This document shows positions 51,853-59,701 of a stretch of 64,000 nt of DNA, in pieces. The translations under genes and the position numbers were made by a program. Source of the stretch: UBA4427 sp045106235 (GTDB taxonomy: Bacteria; Myxococcota_A; UBA9160; UBA4427). The stretch is taken from positions 1-64,000 of the forward strand of contig JBGCEJ010000005.1 in assembly GCA_045106235.1 (NCBI GenBank), given 5' to 3'. Numbering within the stretch: position 1 is the stretch's first letter; every line of letters begins with the position of its first letter. Below the pieces are notes generated by a model. The model searched no databases. It saw only the letters and a program-made list of their open reading frames with translations, and was not told the origin of the DNA.

Positions 51853-52770
51853 CTACCGCGTCGAAACCGCTGATTCCAATATCTCGAGTTCTCCGCGGGC
51901 GCCGTCGAGCGCGCCTCGCCCCGCAAAGGGCCAGGGTCGATTCTCCCCGCTATGACCAAAAGGCAGCCCCGTCACAACGGGGACACCGAGCGGTACGAAG
52001 ACCTCTTCGATGAGCCGCTCTACCGTGCACTCTGGGTACCGCTCGTCGCCGCAGTCGGTAAACGCGCCCAGCGCCACCCCGACGAGACGATCAAATTTTT
52101 TCGCAGCGCGAAGCTGCTGAAACATCCGGTCGAGCCGGTACGGCAGCTCCGTCACGTCTTCCAGCATCAAAATCGCGTCCCGGGTATCCAGCTCCCAGGG
52201 CGTCCCTAGACTCGCCACACAGACAGTCAAAGAACCGCCCACGAGTCGGCCCTCGCCCCAGCCGCCCGCTACAGCCTGCCCCTCATAGCGCGGCAGAGGC
52301 CCCGTTCCCTGCAGAGCCCGAACGAGCGCCGAGCCCGACTCCCCCGCCAACGCATCTTTCTTTTCGAGCATCGGCCCATGGATCCCCAGGAGGCCGGCCT
52401 GCTTGCGCTGCCAGAGGAAGAGCGTCGTGATATCGCTGTATCCGACCAAGGGCTTGGCCGCGGCACGGAAAGCCTTCGCGTCGAGCTTGTCGACGATGCG
52501 GTGACAGCCGTAGCCGCCTCGGGCGCAGATAATCGCGGCCACGGAATCATCCGTGACGAGCTCCATCAGCTCTTCCGCGCGACGCTCATCCGAGCCCGCG
52601 AGATAGCCGTCGCGCTCTAGAATATCTGGGCGGGCATAGGTCTCGAAGCCCAGACGCTCAAGCGCCGTGCGATTCGCGGCCAACACTTCAGGATCAAGCG
52701 GCCCCGCCGGTGCGGCGATGCCGATCTTCGCGCCCGGCCGAATGGCTCGGGGACGACGCAGGCTGGGCAA
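51853..52770 (-). CDS. ldcA: LD-carboxypeptidase (family S66)
   Basis: 305 aa. The S66 triad is visible: Ser112 in VGYSDITT, Glu in LEDVTELPYR, and His in FGHSGENRPWPF. N-terminal IGIAAPAGPL and CARGGYG also match. LdcA trims the D-Ala from recycled tetrapeptide to give tripeptide, the substrate of Mpl in the same gene group. The start is a TTG directly after the dnaB stop (TAATTG), with a GGGGGG run seven bases upstream. It is probably transcribed with dnaB or the downstream murein genes. Confidence 0.93.
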   Translation of the reverse strand: MPSLRRPRAIRPGAKIGIAAPAGPLDPEVLAANRTALERLGFETYARPDILERDGYLAGSDERRAEELMELVTDDSVAAIICARGGYGCHRIVDKLDAKAFRAAAKPLVGYSDITTLFLWQRKQAGLLGIHGPMLEKKDALAGESGSALVRALQGTGPLPRYEGQAVAGGWGEGRLVGGSLTVCVASLGTPWELDTRDAILMLEDVTELPYRLDRMFQQLRAAKKFDRLVGVALGAFTDCGDERYPECTVERLIEEVFVPLGVPVVTGLPFGHSGENRPWPFAGRGALDGARGELEILESAVSTR

Positions 52771-54270
52771 TTAAAAGCCCCCCGGATCAGTATCGGGACC
52801 GAAGCTTCCGCCGCCCATCCCCTCACCCATCCCGCCCATGAAATCGTCGCCGGGCGGCGGCGCAAAATCACCTCCAGGCGCGCCGTCATAGGGATTATCC
52901 GAAAGCGGCCAATCCCGGAACTGGGCAAAGCGTCCCTCGAACTCAAGCTTCACTGTCCCTGTCGGCCCATTACGCTGCTTCGCGATAATCAGCTCCGCCT
53001 GGTTCTCGAATTCGGTTTCTTTGTTGTAGACGATGTCGCGGTAAATAAACGCAATCACATCCGCGTCCTGCTCGATGGCGCCAGATTCACGAAGGTCCGC
53101 AAGCATCGGGCGCTTATCGTCCTTCCGGGTTTCAGGACCTCGGTTCAGCTGAGACAGAGCAATCACCGGAATATCGAGTTCCTTCGCGAGGCCCTTCAGG
53201 CCCCGGCTGATCTCGGAAATTTCCTGTTCGCGGCTTGCCGTATTGCGATCACCGCGGGCGAGCTGGAGATAGTCCACGATCACGAGATCGAGTCCGTGCA
53301 TCGAATGCAGCCGCCGACATTTCGCGCGCATCTCTAGCACCGAAGCCGCACCCGTATCGTCGATCCAAAAATTCGCCTCGGCCAAGAGTGCCGCGGAATC
53401 CATCAGGCGCTTATGCGCGTCCGTCGAGATCAGCCCACTTCGGAAGAGACCGAAATCGACCTGGGCCTCGGAAGACAGCATACGCATAACAAGCGAGCGG
53501 GTCGTCATTTCGAGCGAGAAGACAGCGACATTCTTGCCGAAGTCGACTGCCGCATTTCGCCCGAGGTTCAGCGCAAAGGCCGTCTTCCCCATCGAGGGCC
53601 GCGCCGCGAGGATGAAGAGATCACCGCCCTGGAGACCACCCGTCATCTCATCGAGCTTGGTATAGCCGCTCGAAATCCCCGTCAGCTCGCCGCTGCGGTT
53701 CATGAGCATGTCGATATGGTTAACCGCTTCGTGCATCTCGACGTTCAACTTCGAAAGCGAGGTGCTCGCCTTTTCTGTCGAGAGACCGAAGATCTTACTC
53801 TCCGCCTCATCAAGAAGGGAATCGGCCTGCTCGCCGTGGTCGTAGCCGAGCGCCACGATCTCACTCGCCGTCGAAATCAGACTGCGCTTGATTGCGCGGT
53901 CGCGAATAATCTTCGCGTAGTGGATGATATTGGCGGGGGTCGCTTCGTAGTCCGCGATTTCGGCGAGGCCCATAAAGCCGCCCACGCTATCGAGCAGGCT
54001 CTGCTCCTTCAGATACGAAGAAAGCGTCGTGAGGTCAACCGGCTTATTCTCGTCGCGCAGCAGGACCATCGCGCGGTAGAGCATCTGATGCGAAGGATGA
54101 TAAAAATCCTCTTCCTTCACCTCGGTCACAACGGAATGAATCGCATCGTTATCGAGCAGGATCGCCGACAGAACAGCCTTCTCTGCCTCGATATCATGGG
54201 GCGGTACGCGGCCCGCGATTTCCTGTTCTTCGCTCAAGCTGATTCCCCGATTCTCACGAGCTGTTCTCAC
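52771..54270 (-). CDS. dnaB: replicative DNA helicase DnaB
   Basis: 499 aa. The N-terminal domain begins with VPPHDIEAEKAVLSAILLDN, and the RecA-like domain has AARPSMGKTAFALN as Walker A, LVIVDYLQL as Walker B and the NRGPE/R-finger region. It unwinds DNA at the fork as a hexamer. The GTG at 54270 is used here; a TTG at 54237 has a GGGGA site six bases upstream and may be the true start. The last 40 residues are Gly/Pro/Asp/Met-rich (GGMGEGMGGGS), an unusual disordered tail for DnaB. It follows rplI, as in many bacteria. Confidence 0.95.
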   Translation of the reverse strand: MRTARENRGISLSEEQEIAGRVPPHDIEAEKAVLSAILLDNDAIHSVVTEVKEEDFYHPSHQMLYRAMVLLRDENKPVDLTTLSSYLKEQSLLDSVGGFMGLAEIADYEATPANIIHYAKIIRDRAIKRSLISTASEIVALGYDHGEQADSLLDEAESKIFGLSTEKASTSLSKLNVEMHEAVNHIDMLMNRSGELTGISSGYTKLDEMTGGLQGGDLFILAARPSMGKTAFALNLGRNAAVDFGKNVAVFSLEMTTRSLVMRMLSSEAQVDFGLFRSGLISTDAHKRLMDSAALLAEANFWIDDTGAASVLEMRAKCRRLHSMHGLDLVIVDYLQLARGDRNTASREQEISEISRGLKGLAKELDIPVIALSQLNRGPETRKDDKRPMLADLRESGAIEQDADVIAFIYRDIVYNKETEFENQAELIIAKQRNGPTGTVKLEFEGRFAQFRDWPLSDNPYDGAPGGDFAPPPGDDFMGGMGEGMGGGSFGPDTDPGGF

Positions 54271-54345
54271 GAGCCCTACTCACGAGCAGCCTCGCGGCTG
54301 CGCATCAATGATACCACCGCGGAGCCCCTTCGGCCGAACGAGAAA

Positions 54346-54390
54346 CGCCCATCTCTCGGGCGCCTCAGACCGAGACGAGAGAGATGGGCG
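54346..54390. terminator. long hairpin between rplI and dnaB
   Basis: CGCCCATCTCTC and GAGAGATGGGCG form a perfect 12-bp stem (54346-54357 and 54379-54390) with a 21-base loop. On the minus strand it is followed by TTTCTC, a weak T-tract. It probably ends or attenuates the rpsF-rpsR-rplI transcript ahead of dnaB. Confidence 0.55.
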
Positions 54391-54501
54391 ATTTTCTTGC
54401 TCCCCCTGCCCCCGCCACGAAACCGTGACGAGAAGCGAGGCGAGAACGCCACCGCGCTAGAAAGGGCTAGACGGCAGACGTGTTCGCTTCAGCCGGAGGC
54501 G

Positions 54502-54957
54502 TTACTCCGCCGCCGTGACCGTGACCTGGAACTCAGCGATCACGTCGCTGCGCAGCCGAATCGCGACCGTGTGCTCACCGACAGTCTTGATCGCATCGTC
54601 GAGGACGATTTTGCGTCGATCCACTTCGAGGCCCTTCTCGGCGAGAAGCTCCGCGAGGTTCTGGCTCGTGACCGAACCGAAGAGCTTGCCCTCTTCCCCA
54701 GCCTGCGCCGAGATTTCAAGCTTGATCCCGTCGAGCTTCGCCTTGACCGCTTCGAGGTCTTTGAGTTCCTTGGCTCGCTTCTCCGAGATCACACGCTTCG
54801 TGTGCTCCACTTCGTTCACGCGTGCCGCCGTCGCAAGCAGCGCCTTGCCTTCCGGCAAGAGGAAGTTGCGTGCGAAACCGGGCTTGACGCTCACAATATC
54901 GCCGGCGTCGCCCAGGGCATGTACATCTTCACTCAGGATGACTTGAATGAGTCCCAT
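54502..54957 (-). CDS. rplI: 50S ribosomal protein L9
   Basis: 151 aa, the usual length. The L9 start VILSEDVHALGDAGDIVSVKPGFARNFLLP is clear, with a connecting helix and the C-terminal domain (GKLFGSVTSQNLAELLAEKG). It binds 23S rRNA near the L1 stalk. GGAG lies seven bases upstream of the ATG. The rpsF-rpsR-rplI order is the standard one. Confidence 0.97.
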   Translation of the reverse strand: MGLIQVILSEDVHALGDAGDIVSVKPGFARNFLLPEGKALLATAARVNEVEHTKRVISEKRAKELKDLEAVKAKLDGIKLEISAQAGEEGKLFGSVTSQNLAELLAEKGLEVDRRKIVLDDAIKTVGEHTVAIRLRSDVIAEFQVTVTAAE

Positions 54958-54998
54958 CGTGATTCTCCTTAGGGGTCCCTATCGGACCGAATGCCGGT

Positions 54999-55475
54999 TT
55001 AGAAATGACTCGGCGCGTAGGGCAGCATTGCAAGCTGTCGGGCGCGCTTGATCTCAAGGGCCAGCGGGCGCTGATGCTTCGCACAGGTTCCGGAAATACG
55101 CCGAGGCGTCATCTTCCCGGTCTCTGTGATGAAGAGTCGCAGCGTCTTCACGTCCTTGTAGGAGATCGTCAGGTTCTTGTCGGCACAGAAGCGGCAGACC
55201 TTGCGGCGCTGAAACATGCCGCTCTTCTTGGCTGCCTTGCGCGACTTCTTGCGCGCAGCGGCGCGAAGTCGGCCCTTCACGGTCAGCGGCGCGCGCGGCG
55301 GTCGATCGCCTCGCTCAGGGCGGTCGCCCCGGTCTTCACGCGGCGGGCGTGACGGACGATCCCGATCCGCGGCCGGACCGCTCGGTCCACCCGAGGGTCC
55401 GCTCGGCGGCGACGGTCGATCTCGGTCGGCCTTGGGTCCAGTCGGCGGTGCTGCAGGGGTATTTTCTTCGCTCAT
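54999..55475 (-). CDS. rpsR: 30S ribosomal protein S18 with N-terminal extension
   Basis: 158 aa, about twice the normal length. The S18 core is in the last 75 residues (RRKVCRFCADK, ISYKDVKTLRLFITETGKMTPRRISGTCAKHQRPLALEIKRARQ split here as two adjacent blocks), and contains the CxxC...C pattern of zinc-binding forms. Residues 1-64 are a Pro/Arg/Asp/Gly-rich, presumably disordered extension with repeated DRDRPS units, followed by a Lys/Arg-rich stretch. Its start overlaps the rpsF stop (ATGA). S18 pairs with S6 on the 30S platform; S6 also carries an extension here. Confidence 0.95.
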   Translation of the reverse strand: MSEENTPAAPPTGPKADRDRPSPPSGPSGGPSGPAADRDRPSRPPREDRGDRPERGDRPPRAPLTVKGRLRAAARKKSRKAAKKSGMFQRRKVCRFCADKNLTISYKDVKTLRLFITETGKMTPRRISGTCAKHQRPLALEIKRARQLAMLPYAPSHF

Positions 55476-56053
55476 GACTTGGCCTCCTCGCCTTCAGCAG
55501 CGGCTTCTGCGGCCGGGGCCGCCTCCGTGCTTTCTGTTGCGGCACCTTCGGCACCCGCAGCAGCTTCAGCCGGAGCCTCGGCTGCGGCGCTCGCAGCGGC
55601 CGCTTCTTCAGCAGCCTTCTCAGCCGCAGCTGCTCGCTCGGCTTCTTCTGCCACGCGGCGCGCTTCGGCTTCTTCGGCTTCGCGAGCCACCCGCTCTTCG
55701 GCACGCTTCGTCTGTTCGACTTCCGCTTCAGCGGCAACGGCCTTACGCGCATCCACGTCGGCGACTTCTTCGTCGGCCAGGATCGTCAGGAAGCGCAGCA
55801 CCGACTCGTCGAGTCGCAGCACGCGCTCGAGATCCGGCACGGCGGAGCCGTCGTTCAGGAACTGCAGCGTGTAGTAATGACCTTTGTGGAACTTGCGGAT
55901 CTCGTAGGCCAGCTTGCGCTTCCCGTGATCCTCACACATCAAGCGCGTTGCGCTGCTTGATTCCAGGGACGCATCCAATTTGGCTAGGATGGCCTGGCTG
56001 CCCTCGTCCGAAATTTCGGGCTGGACAATGAACGTCGTTTCATATTCCCGCAA
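55472..56053 (-). CDS. rpsF: 30S ribosomal protein S6 with Ala/Glu-rich C-terminal extension
   Basis: 193 aa against about 95-130 in typical S6. Residues 1-95 are the S6 fold (REYETTFIVQPE, KRKLAYEIRKFHKGHYYTLQF, ESVLRFLTI). From about residue 105 to the end it is an Ala/Glu-rich helix-like tail. The start is a TTG at 56053 with GGAGG six bases upstream, giving exactly the conserved S6 N-terminus. It overlaps rpsR by 4 bases. In many bacteria the S6:S18 dimer represses this operon through the mRNA leader. Confidence 0.95.
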   Translation of the reverse strand: MREYETTFIVQPEISDEGSQAILAKLDASLESSSATRLMCEDHGKRKLAYEIRKFHKGHYYTLQFLNDGSAVPDLERVLRLDESVLRFLTILADEEVADVDARKAVAAEAEVEQTKRAEERVAREAEEAEARRVAEEAERAAAAEKAAEEAAAASAAAEAPAEAAAGAEGAATESTEAAPAAEAAAEGEEAKS

Positions 56054-56400
56054 AGCTTTCCTCCCGGTCAGACGCCTTCCCTGCCCAGCTCTTCGAAAAA
56101 ACGAGAGTCAAAGAGCCTGAAAGAGATGCATCTGGGCGCTCTGCATTCAACGGGATCCTGGACGGGTTGAGTCCGAAGAGCCCTCGCAAGCACCGAGGTG
56201 ATAAGTTGATTTGTAGAGAAGCCCCCTGCTCAGGAGGCCCCATTTTGGAGGCCAATGGTTACCACAGAAACGGCCCCTGGACCAAGCGCTGACGGCTCTT
56301 CACCTTTCCGGCGCCTGCCCCCAAATCCAAACCGCGCCCAGGTCAGGAGCTGGGGCCCAGTCTGAGCCGCGAGACCGCTCTGAGGGGGCCCTCAGGCCGT
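56054..56400 (-). promoter_or_regulatory. leader/promoter region of the rpsF operon
   Basis: 347 bases without a gene between pdxT and rpsF. It should contain the operon promoter and leader; I cannot place a good -35/-10 pair. A GACCGGGAGG stretch overlaps the ribosome site and contains the CCG trinucleotide used in known S6:S18 leader motifs, but the surrounding fold is not established. A short hairpin CTGAGG-N4-CCTCAG (56380-56395) lies just after pdxT without a T-run. Confidence 0.4.
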
Positions 56401-56979
56401 TCAGGCCTGGAGGAGGGCTTCGTGGACACGCAGGTCGGAGGTCAATTCCGGGTGAAAAGTGCAGGCAAAGCGGCGTCCCTGGCGAATCAGAACGGGTTCT
56501 CCCTCCACCCGCGCCAACACCTCGACCTCGGGGCCCAGGTCCGCCACGCGCGGGGCCCGAATGAAGACACATTCCATTCCGGCGAAGCCCTCTGTTGAAT
56601 CAGCATCCGCCGGGGCGATAAACGAGTCCAACTGCGTACCGTACGCGTTTCGCTCAGCCACGGCGTCGATCAGTCCCAAGGTCGGCACAGGGTGATTGCT
56701 CGACTCCCGAGCGAGAAGAATCGCCCCGGCGCAGGTCCCGAGGATCGCCCCGCCCGCCTCGGCGAATTCCTGGATCGGTTTTTCGAGATCGTGTCGGCGA
56801 AGTCCCTTGGACATGGTCGTGCTTTCACCGCCGGGCAAGATCAGAGCCGAGAGCCCCGACAGATCTTTTCCCGACAGAACCCGGCGACCTTCGACGCCGA
56901 GCGCTTCGAGGGCCACCAGATGCTTTTCAATGTCACCCTGGATTCCGAGGACCCCAGCGACCTTCTGCGCATTCGCCAT
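56401..56979 (-). CDS. pdxT: pyridoxal 5'-phosphate synthase glutaminase subunit PdxT
   Basis: 192 aa class I glutaminase. GVLGIQGDIEKH start, PGGEST, nucleophile Cys83 in LGTCAGAILLA, and the His-Glu pair in TFHPELTSD are all present. It supplies ammonia to PdxS in the DXP-independent vitamin B6 pathway. It lies 69 bases after pdxS on the same strand. Confidence 0.96.
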   Translation of the reverse strand: MANAQKVAGVLGIQGDIEKHLVALEALGVEGRRVLSGKDLSGLSALILPGGESTTMSKGLRRHDLEKPIQEFAEAGGAILGTCAGAILLARESSNHPVPTLGLIDAVAERNAYGTQLDSFIAPADADSTEGFAGMECVFIRAPRVADLGPEVEVLARVEGEPVLIRQGRRFACTFHPELTSDLRVHEALLQA

Positions 56980-57048
56980 AGACTAAGACCTAACATCAAG
57001 ACTCGACTCGGCGCGCGCCGCAACACGCGCCGAGTCGAGCAAGCTTCT

Positions 57049-57984
57049 CTACCAACCTCGATTGGCGAGGCGTTCACTTTCGTCCAAGGTACTCATCTCG
57101 ATGCCTTCCATCGGGTCGCCCAGACCGCGATGCGCATTCAGCACCTCTTCCGGATCTTCCCAATGCGTGTTGGCGTGCACGATCGCGCGTGCGCGCGCCG
57201 CGGGATCCGCGCTCTTGAAGATGCCCGAGCCCACGAAGACGGCCTCGGCTCCAAGCGACCGACAAAGCGCAGCGTCCGCCGGCGTCGCAATACCACCCGC
57301 CGCGAAGTTCGGAACCGGCAGTTTCCCGTTCTCATGGACATACTTCACGAGTTCGAACGGCGCGCCCATATCCCGCGCCGTCGACATCAGCTCCGCTTCC
57401 TGCATCGACTGAATCGCGCGCATCTCGCCCACAACCGTGCGCAAATGACGAACGGCCTCGACGATATTGCCCGAGCCGGCTTCGCCCTTCGTTCGGATCA
57501 TCGCCGCACCCTCGCCCACACGCCGAAGCGCCTCGCCGAGATTGCGCGCACCACACACGAAGGGAACGCGGTAATCGTGCTTCGCGATATGATGTTCATC
57601 GTCCGCCGGCGTGAGCACTTCGCTCTCGTCGATGAAGTCGACGCCCATGGCCTCAAGAATCCGAGCCTCCTGCAGATGGCCGATGCGCACCTTGGCCATG
57701 ACGGGAATCGAGCAGGTCTTCTGGATCTCTTCGATCATCTCGACGTTGCTCATCCGCGCCACGCCGCCGTCTCGGCGGATATCCGACGGAACGCGCTCAA
57801 GCGCCATCACGGCACATGCGCCCGAATCCTCAGCCACCTTCGCTTCGCCGGCGTCGGTCACGTCCATGATCACGCCGTTCTTCATCATCTCGGCCAAGCC
57901 GATCTTCAAATCGAAGGACTCAGCACCTCGGCGCAGCTCACCCGCGCCTCCATTCTTCCCGTTGCTTCCGTTCTGACCTGCCAT
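57049..57984 (-). CDS. pdxS: pyridoxal 5'-phosphate synthase lyase subunit PdxS
   Basis: 311 aa TIM-barrel. GVIMDVTDAGEAKVAEDSGA, VMALERVPSDIR, PVMAKVRIGH, the DESEVLTPADDEHHI block and IRTKGEAGSGNIVEAVRH are diagnostic, with the two catalytic lysines in MAKVRIGH and RTKGEAG. It builds PLP from ribose 5-phosphate, glyceraldehyde 3-phosphate and ammonia. The first 15 residues (QNGSNGKNGG) are a polar extension. AGGAG lies seven bases upstream of the ATG. It is 71 bases after the MocR-like regulator gene on the same strand. Confidence 0.97.
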   Translation of the reverse strand: MAGQNGSNGKNGGAGELRRGAESFDLKIGLAEMMKNGVIMDVTDAGEAKVAEDSGACAVMALERVPSDIRRDGGVARMSNVEMIEEIQKTCSIPVMAKVRIGHLQEARILEAMGVDFIDESEVLTPADDEHHIAKHDYRVPFVCGARNLGEALRRVGEGAAMIRTKGEAGSGNIVEAVRHLRTVVGEMRAIQSMQEAELMSTARDMGAPFELVKYVHENGKLPVPNFAAGGIATPADAALCRSLGAEAVFVGSGIFKSADPAARARAIVHANTHWEDPEEVLNAHRGLGDPMEGIEMSTLDESERLANRGW

Positions 57985-58055
57985 GTTCTTTCTCCTGTGA
58001 TCACCGAGCCCTCAAAGGGACTCAGTGCTTTCCGGGCATGTGTTCAAAAAAGCGA

Positions 58056-59624
58056 CTACAAATTCAGACCCGCCGCACGTCCAGCCCCCGCTTCGCGGGC
58101 ATGCCGCGCACGGACCACCTTCCCGAGCGCAGTCACACCGCGCCTAATCTCAGCCTCATCTGCGCAAGCCACCGTGAGCCGCATCCCTCGCGAAGGGCGG
58201 CCGTCGGGCATGAAAAGCGCACCCGGCGAAAACACAACGCCCTCCCGCGCAGCGTCCGCCAGCAGATCTCGCGTATCGACCTCGAAGGGAAGTTCCACCC
58301 ACATCTGATAGCCGCCATCGGGTCGCGTCCAGCGCGTGCCCTCGGGCATCTCCTCAGAGAGTGCGGTCTCGAGCGCCGCATAACGTTCACGCAGAACCCC
58401 TTGAATCTTCGCCAGGTGATGGTCGTAGGCGCCCGTCTCTACGAAACGCGCGAGTCCCGCCTGAAGGGGCAATGCGTCGGAAAGATCCGTCGCATGCTTC
58501 AGCGCAACGAGGCCTTCGAGGGCGCGTCCGCGCGCCGAAAGCGATCCCACCCGAACCCCCGGAAAGAGCGATTTTGAAAAGGAGAAGAGCAGCACGACGA
58601 TTCCCGAGCGATCGAGAGAAGCGAGCGGCGGAATATCCTCCCCCCGGAAGCGCAGGTCGATCTCGAAGGCGTCTTCGATGACAGGAACACCGTGGCGTGT
58701 TGCGATCTCCAGAATCTCTTTTCGCCGCTTGAGACTCGTCGTCGTACCGAGCGGATTATGAAAACTCGGGATCGTGTAGAAGACCTTCACCTCAGGCTTC
58801 GCGAGCACCCGGTCGAGCGCCTCGGGACTCACCCCCTCCTCATCCATCGAAACCGGCATAGGCGAAAGCCCGTATCCCGCCATCGCCGTGAGTACGTTCG
58901 CGTAGGTCGGGGACTCCACCGCCACCTGGTCACCGGGCTGCGCAAAGAGCCGCATCGCAAGCGAGATGCCCTGGCTTGCGCCATGGCAAAGCACAAGTTC
59001 TTCCGCCGCATGCGAAACCCCGTAGCGCTGAAAGCGCTCAGCCATCGCACGGCGGAGGCGAGGATCTCCCTCGGGCGAGGCATACGAGAAGAGCTCTGGC
59101 CCCTCCTCCTTGATCGCGAGGTCCATACACGCCTTAAAGTCGTCGACGGGATAGAAGCGCGGATCCGGCACCAACCGATGCAGCGCGACGACATCTTCTC
59201 CCGTCGCATAACGGGGTCGCGTGTTTTCGAGGGCAATCAGCCGCTCTACCTGAGGCGCAAGATCAAAATCGATCTCGGTCTCGGCCACCGCCTCACCTGT
59301 GCCGACGCCTACGCCCCCGCCTGCGCTCCGTTCGGAGATGCTCTGTGCATCTGAGGGCACGGGGTCTGCCGAGCGGACGAAAGTCCCTGACCCGACCCGC
59401 GCCTCGACCATGCCCCATTGCGCGAGCTGCTCGTAGGCCAGCGCAATCGTGTCGCGATGTACCCCGAGCTCGGTTGCCAAGGATCGAATCGCGGGGAGTC
59501 GCGTGCCAGGCCCCTGGGATCCCGACTCGATTGCGGCGCGCAGCTGAGCGGCAATCTGCTGATAGACCGGATCGCTCGAGAGCGCGTCCAGCGTCAGGGT
59601 TAATGTCAGGGGGGCTGCGACCAT
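58056..59624 (-). CDS. MocR/GntR-family regulator with aminotransferase domain, PdxR-like
   Basis: 522 aa. Residues about 15-85 are a GntR winged helix (DPVYQQIAAQLRAAIESG, LPAIRSLATELGVHRDTIALAYEQL). A Gly/Val-rich linker (near 110) joins this to a fold-type I aminotransferase domain with HGASQGISLAMRLF, PSFHNPLG, and the PLP lysine in SFSKSLFPGVRVG. MocR proteins next to pdxS/pdxT are usually PdxR, which senses PLP and controls PLP synthesis. The upstream region has inverted repeats around a -10 element, and no ribosome site precedes the ATG, so the mRNA may be leaderless. Confidence 0.9.
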   Translation of the reverse strand: MVAAPLTLTLTLDALSSDPVYQQIAAQLRAAIESGSQGPGTRLPAIRSLATELGVHRDTIALAYEQLAQWGMVEARVGSGTFVRSADPVPSDAQSISERSAGGGVGVGTGEAVAETEIDFDLAPQVERLIALENTRPRYATGEDVVALHRLVPDPRFYPVDDFKACMDLAIKEEGPELFSYASPEGDPRLRRAMAERFQRYGVSHAAEELVLCHGASQGISLAMRLFAQPGDQVAVESPTYANVLTAMAGYGLSPMPVSMDEEGVSPEALDRVLAKPEVKVFYTIPSFHNPLGTTTSLKRRKEILEIATRHGVPVIEDAFEIDLRFRGEDIPPLASLDRSGIVVLLFSFSKSLFPGVRVGSLSARGRALEGLVALKHATDLSDALPLQAGLARFVETGAYDHHLAKIQGVLRERYAALETALSEEMPEGTRWTRPDGGYQMWVELPFEVDTRDLLADAAREGVVFSPGALFMPDGRPSRGMRLTVACADEAEIRRGVTALGKVVRARHAREAGAGRAAGLNL

Positions 59625-59630
59625 GTCGGG

Positions 59631-59659
59631 AAAATATCAGCCGGACAATGGTCGTTCAA
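59631..59659 (-). promoter_or_regulatory. candidate promoter of the MocR-like gene
   Basis: Read on the minus strand: TTGAAC (59659-59654), 17-base spacer, TATTTT (59636-59631). Transcription would start near the ATG at 59624, which fits the lack of a ribosome site. An ATTGTC half-site lies in the spacer. Confidence 0.5.
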
Positions 59660-59701
59660 CCCAAATTGTCAGGCAATCAGGCCGATATCATACCTGACAA
59701 T
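59644..59701. promoter_or_regulatory. candidate PdxR operator with three ATTGTC/GACAAT half-sites
   Basis: A perfect 9-bp inverted repeat, ATTGTCAGG (59665-59673) and CCTGACAAT (59693-59701), is joined by a third half-site GACAAT at 59644-59649. The two GACAAT copies are 52 bases apart, close to five helical turns. A TATGAT hexamer on the minus strand (59692-59687) lies between the inverted arms. The right arm overlaps the pth stop codon. Confidence 0.55.

Noticed and set aside
53413..54972. Long open frame on the plus strand opposite dnaB and rplI
   Set aside because: Its codons are the antisense of two certain genes; the protein is Arg/Leu/His-rich with no domain. GC-rich antisense frames stay open by chance.
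56380..56395. Terminator after pdxT
   Set aside because: The CTGAGG/CCTCAG stem is short and has no T-run on the minus strand; kept only as a note in the leader entry.
56692..58308. 538-codon open frame on the plus strand opposite pdxS and pdxT
   Set aside because: Antisense of certain genes, Arg/His-rich composition, no recognisable domain.
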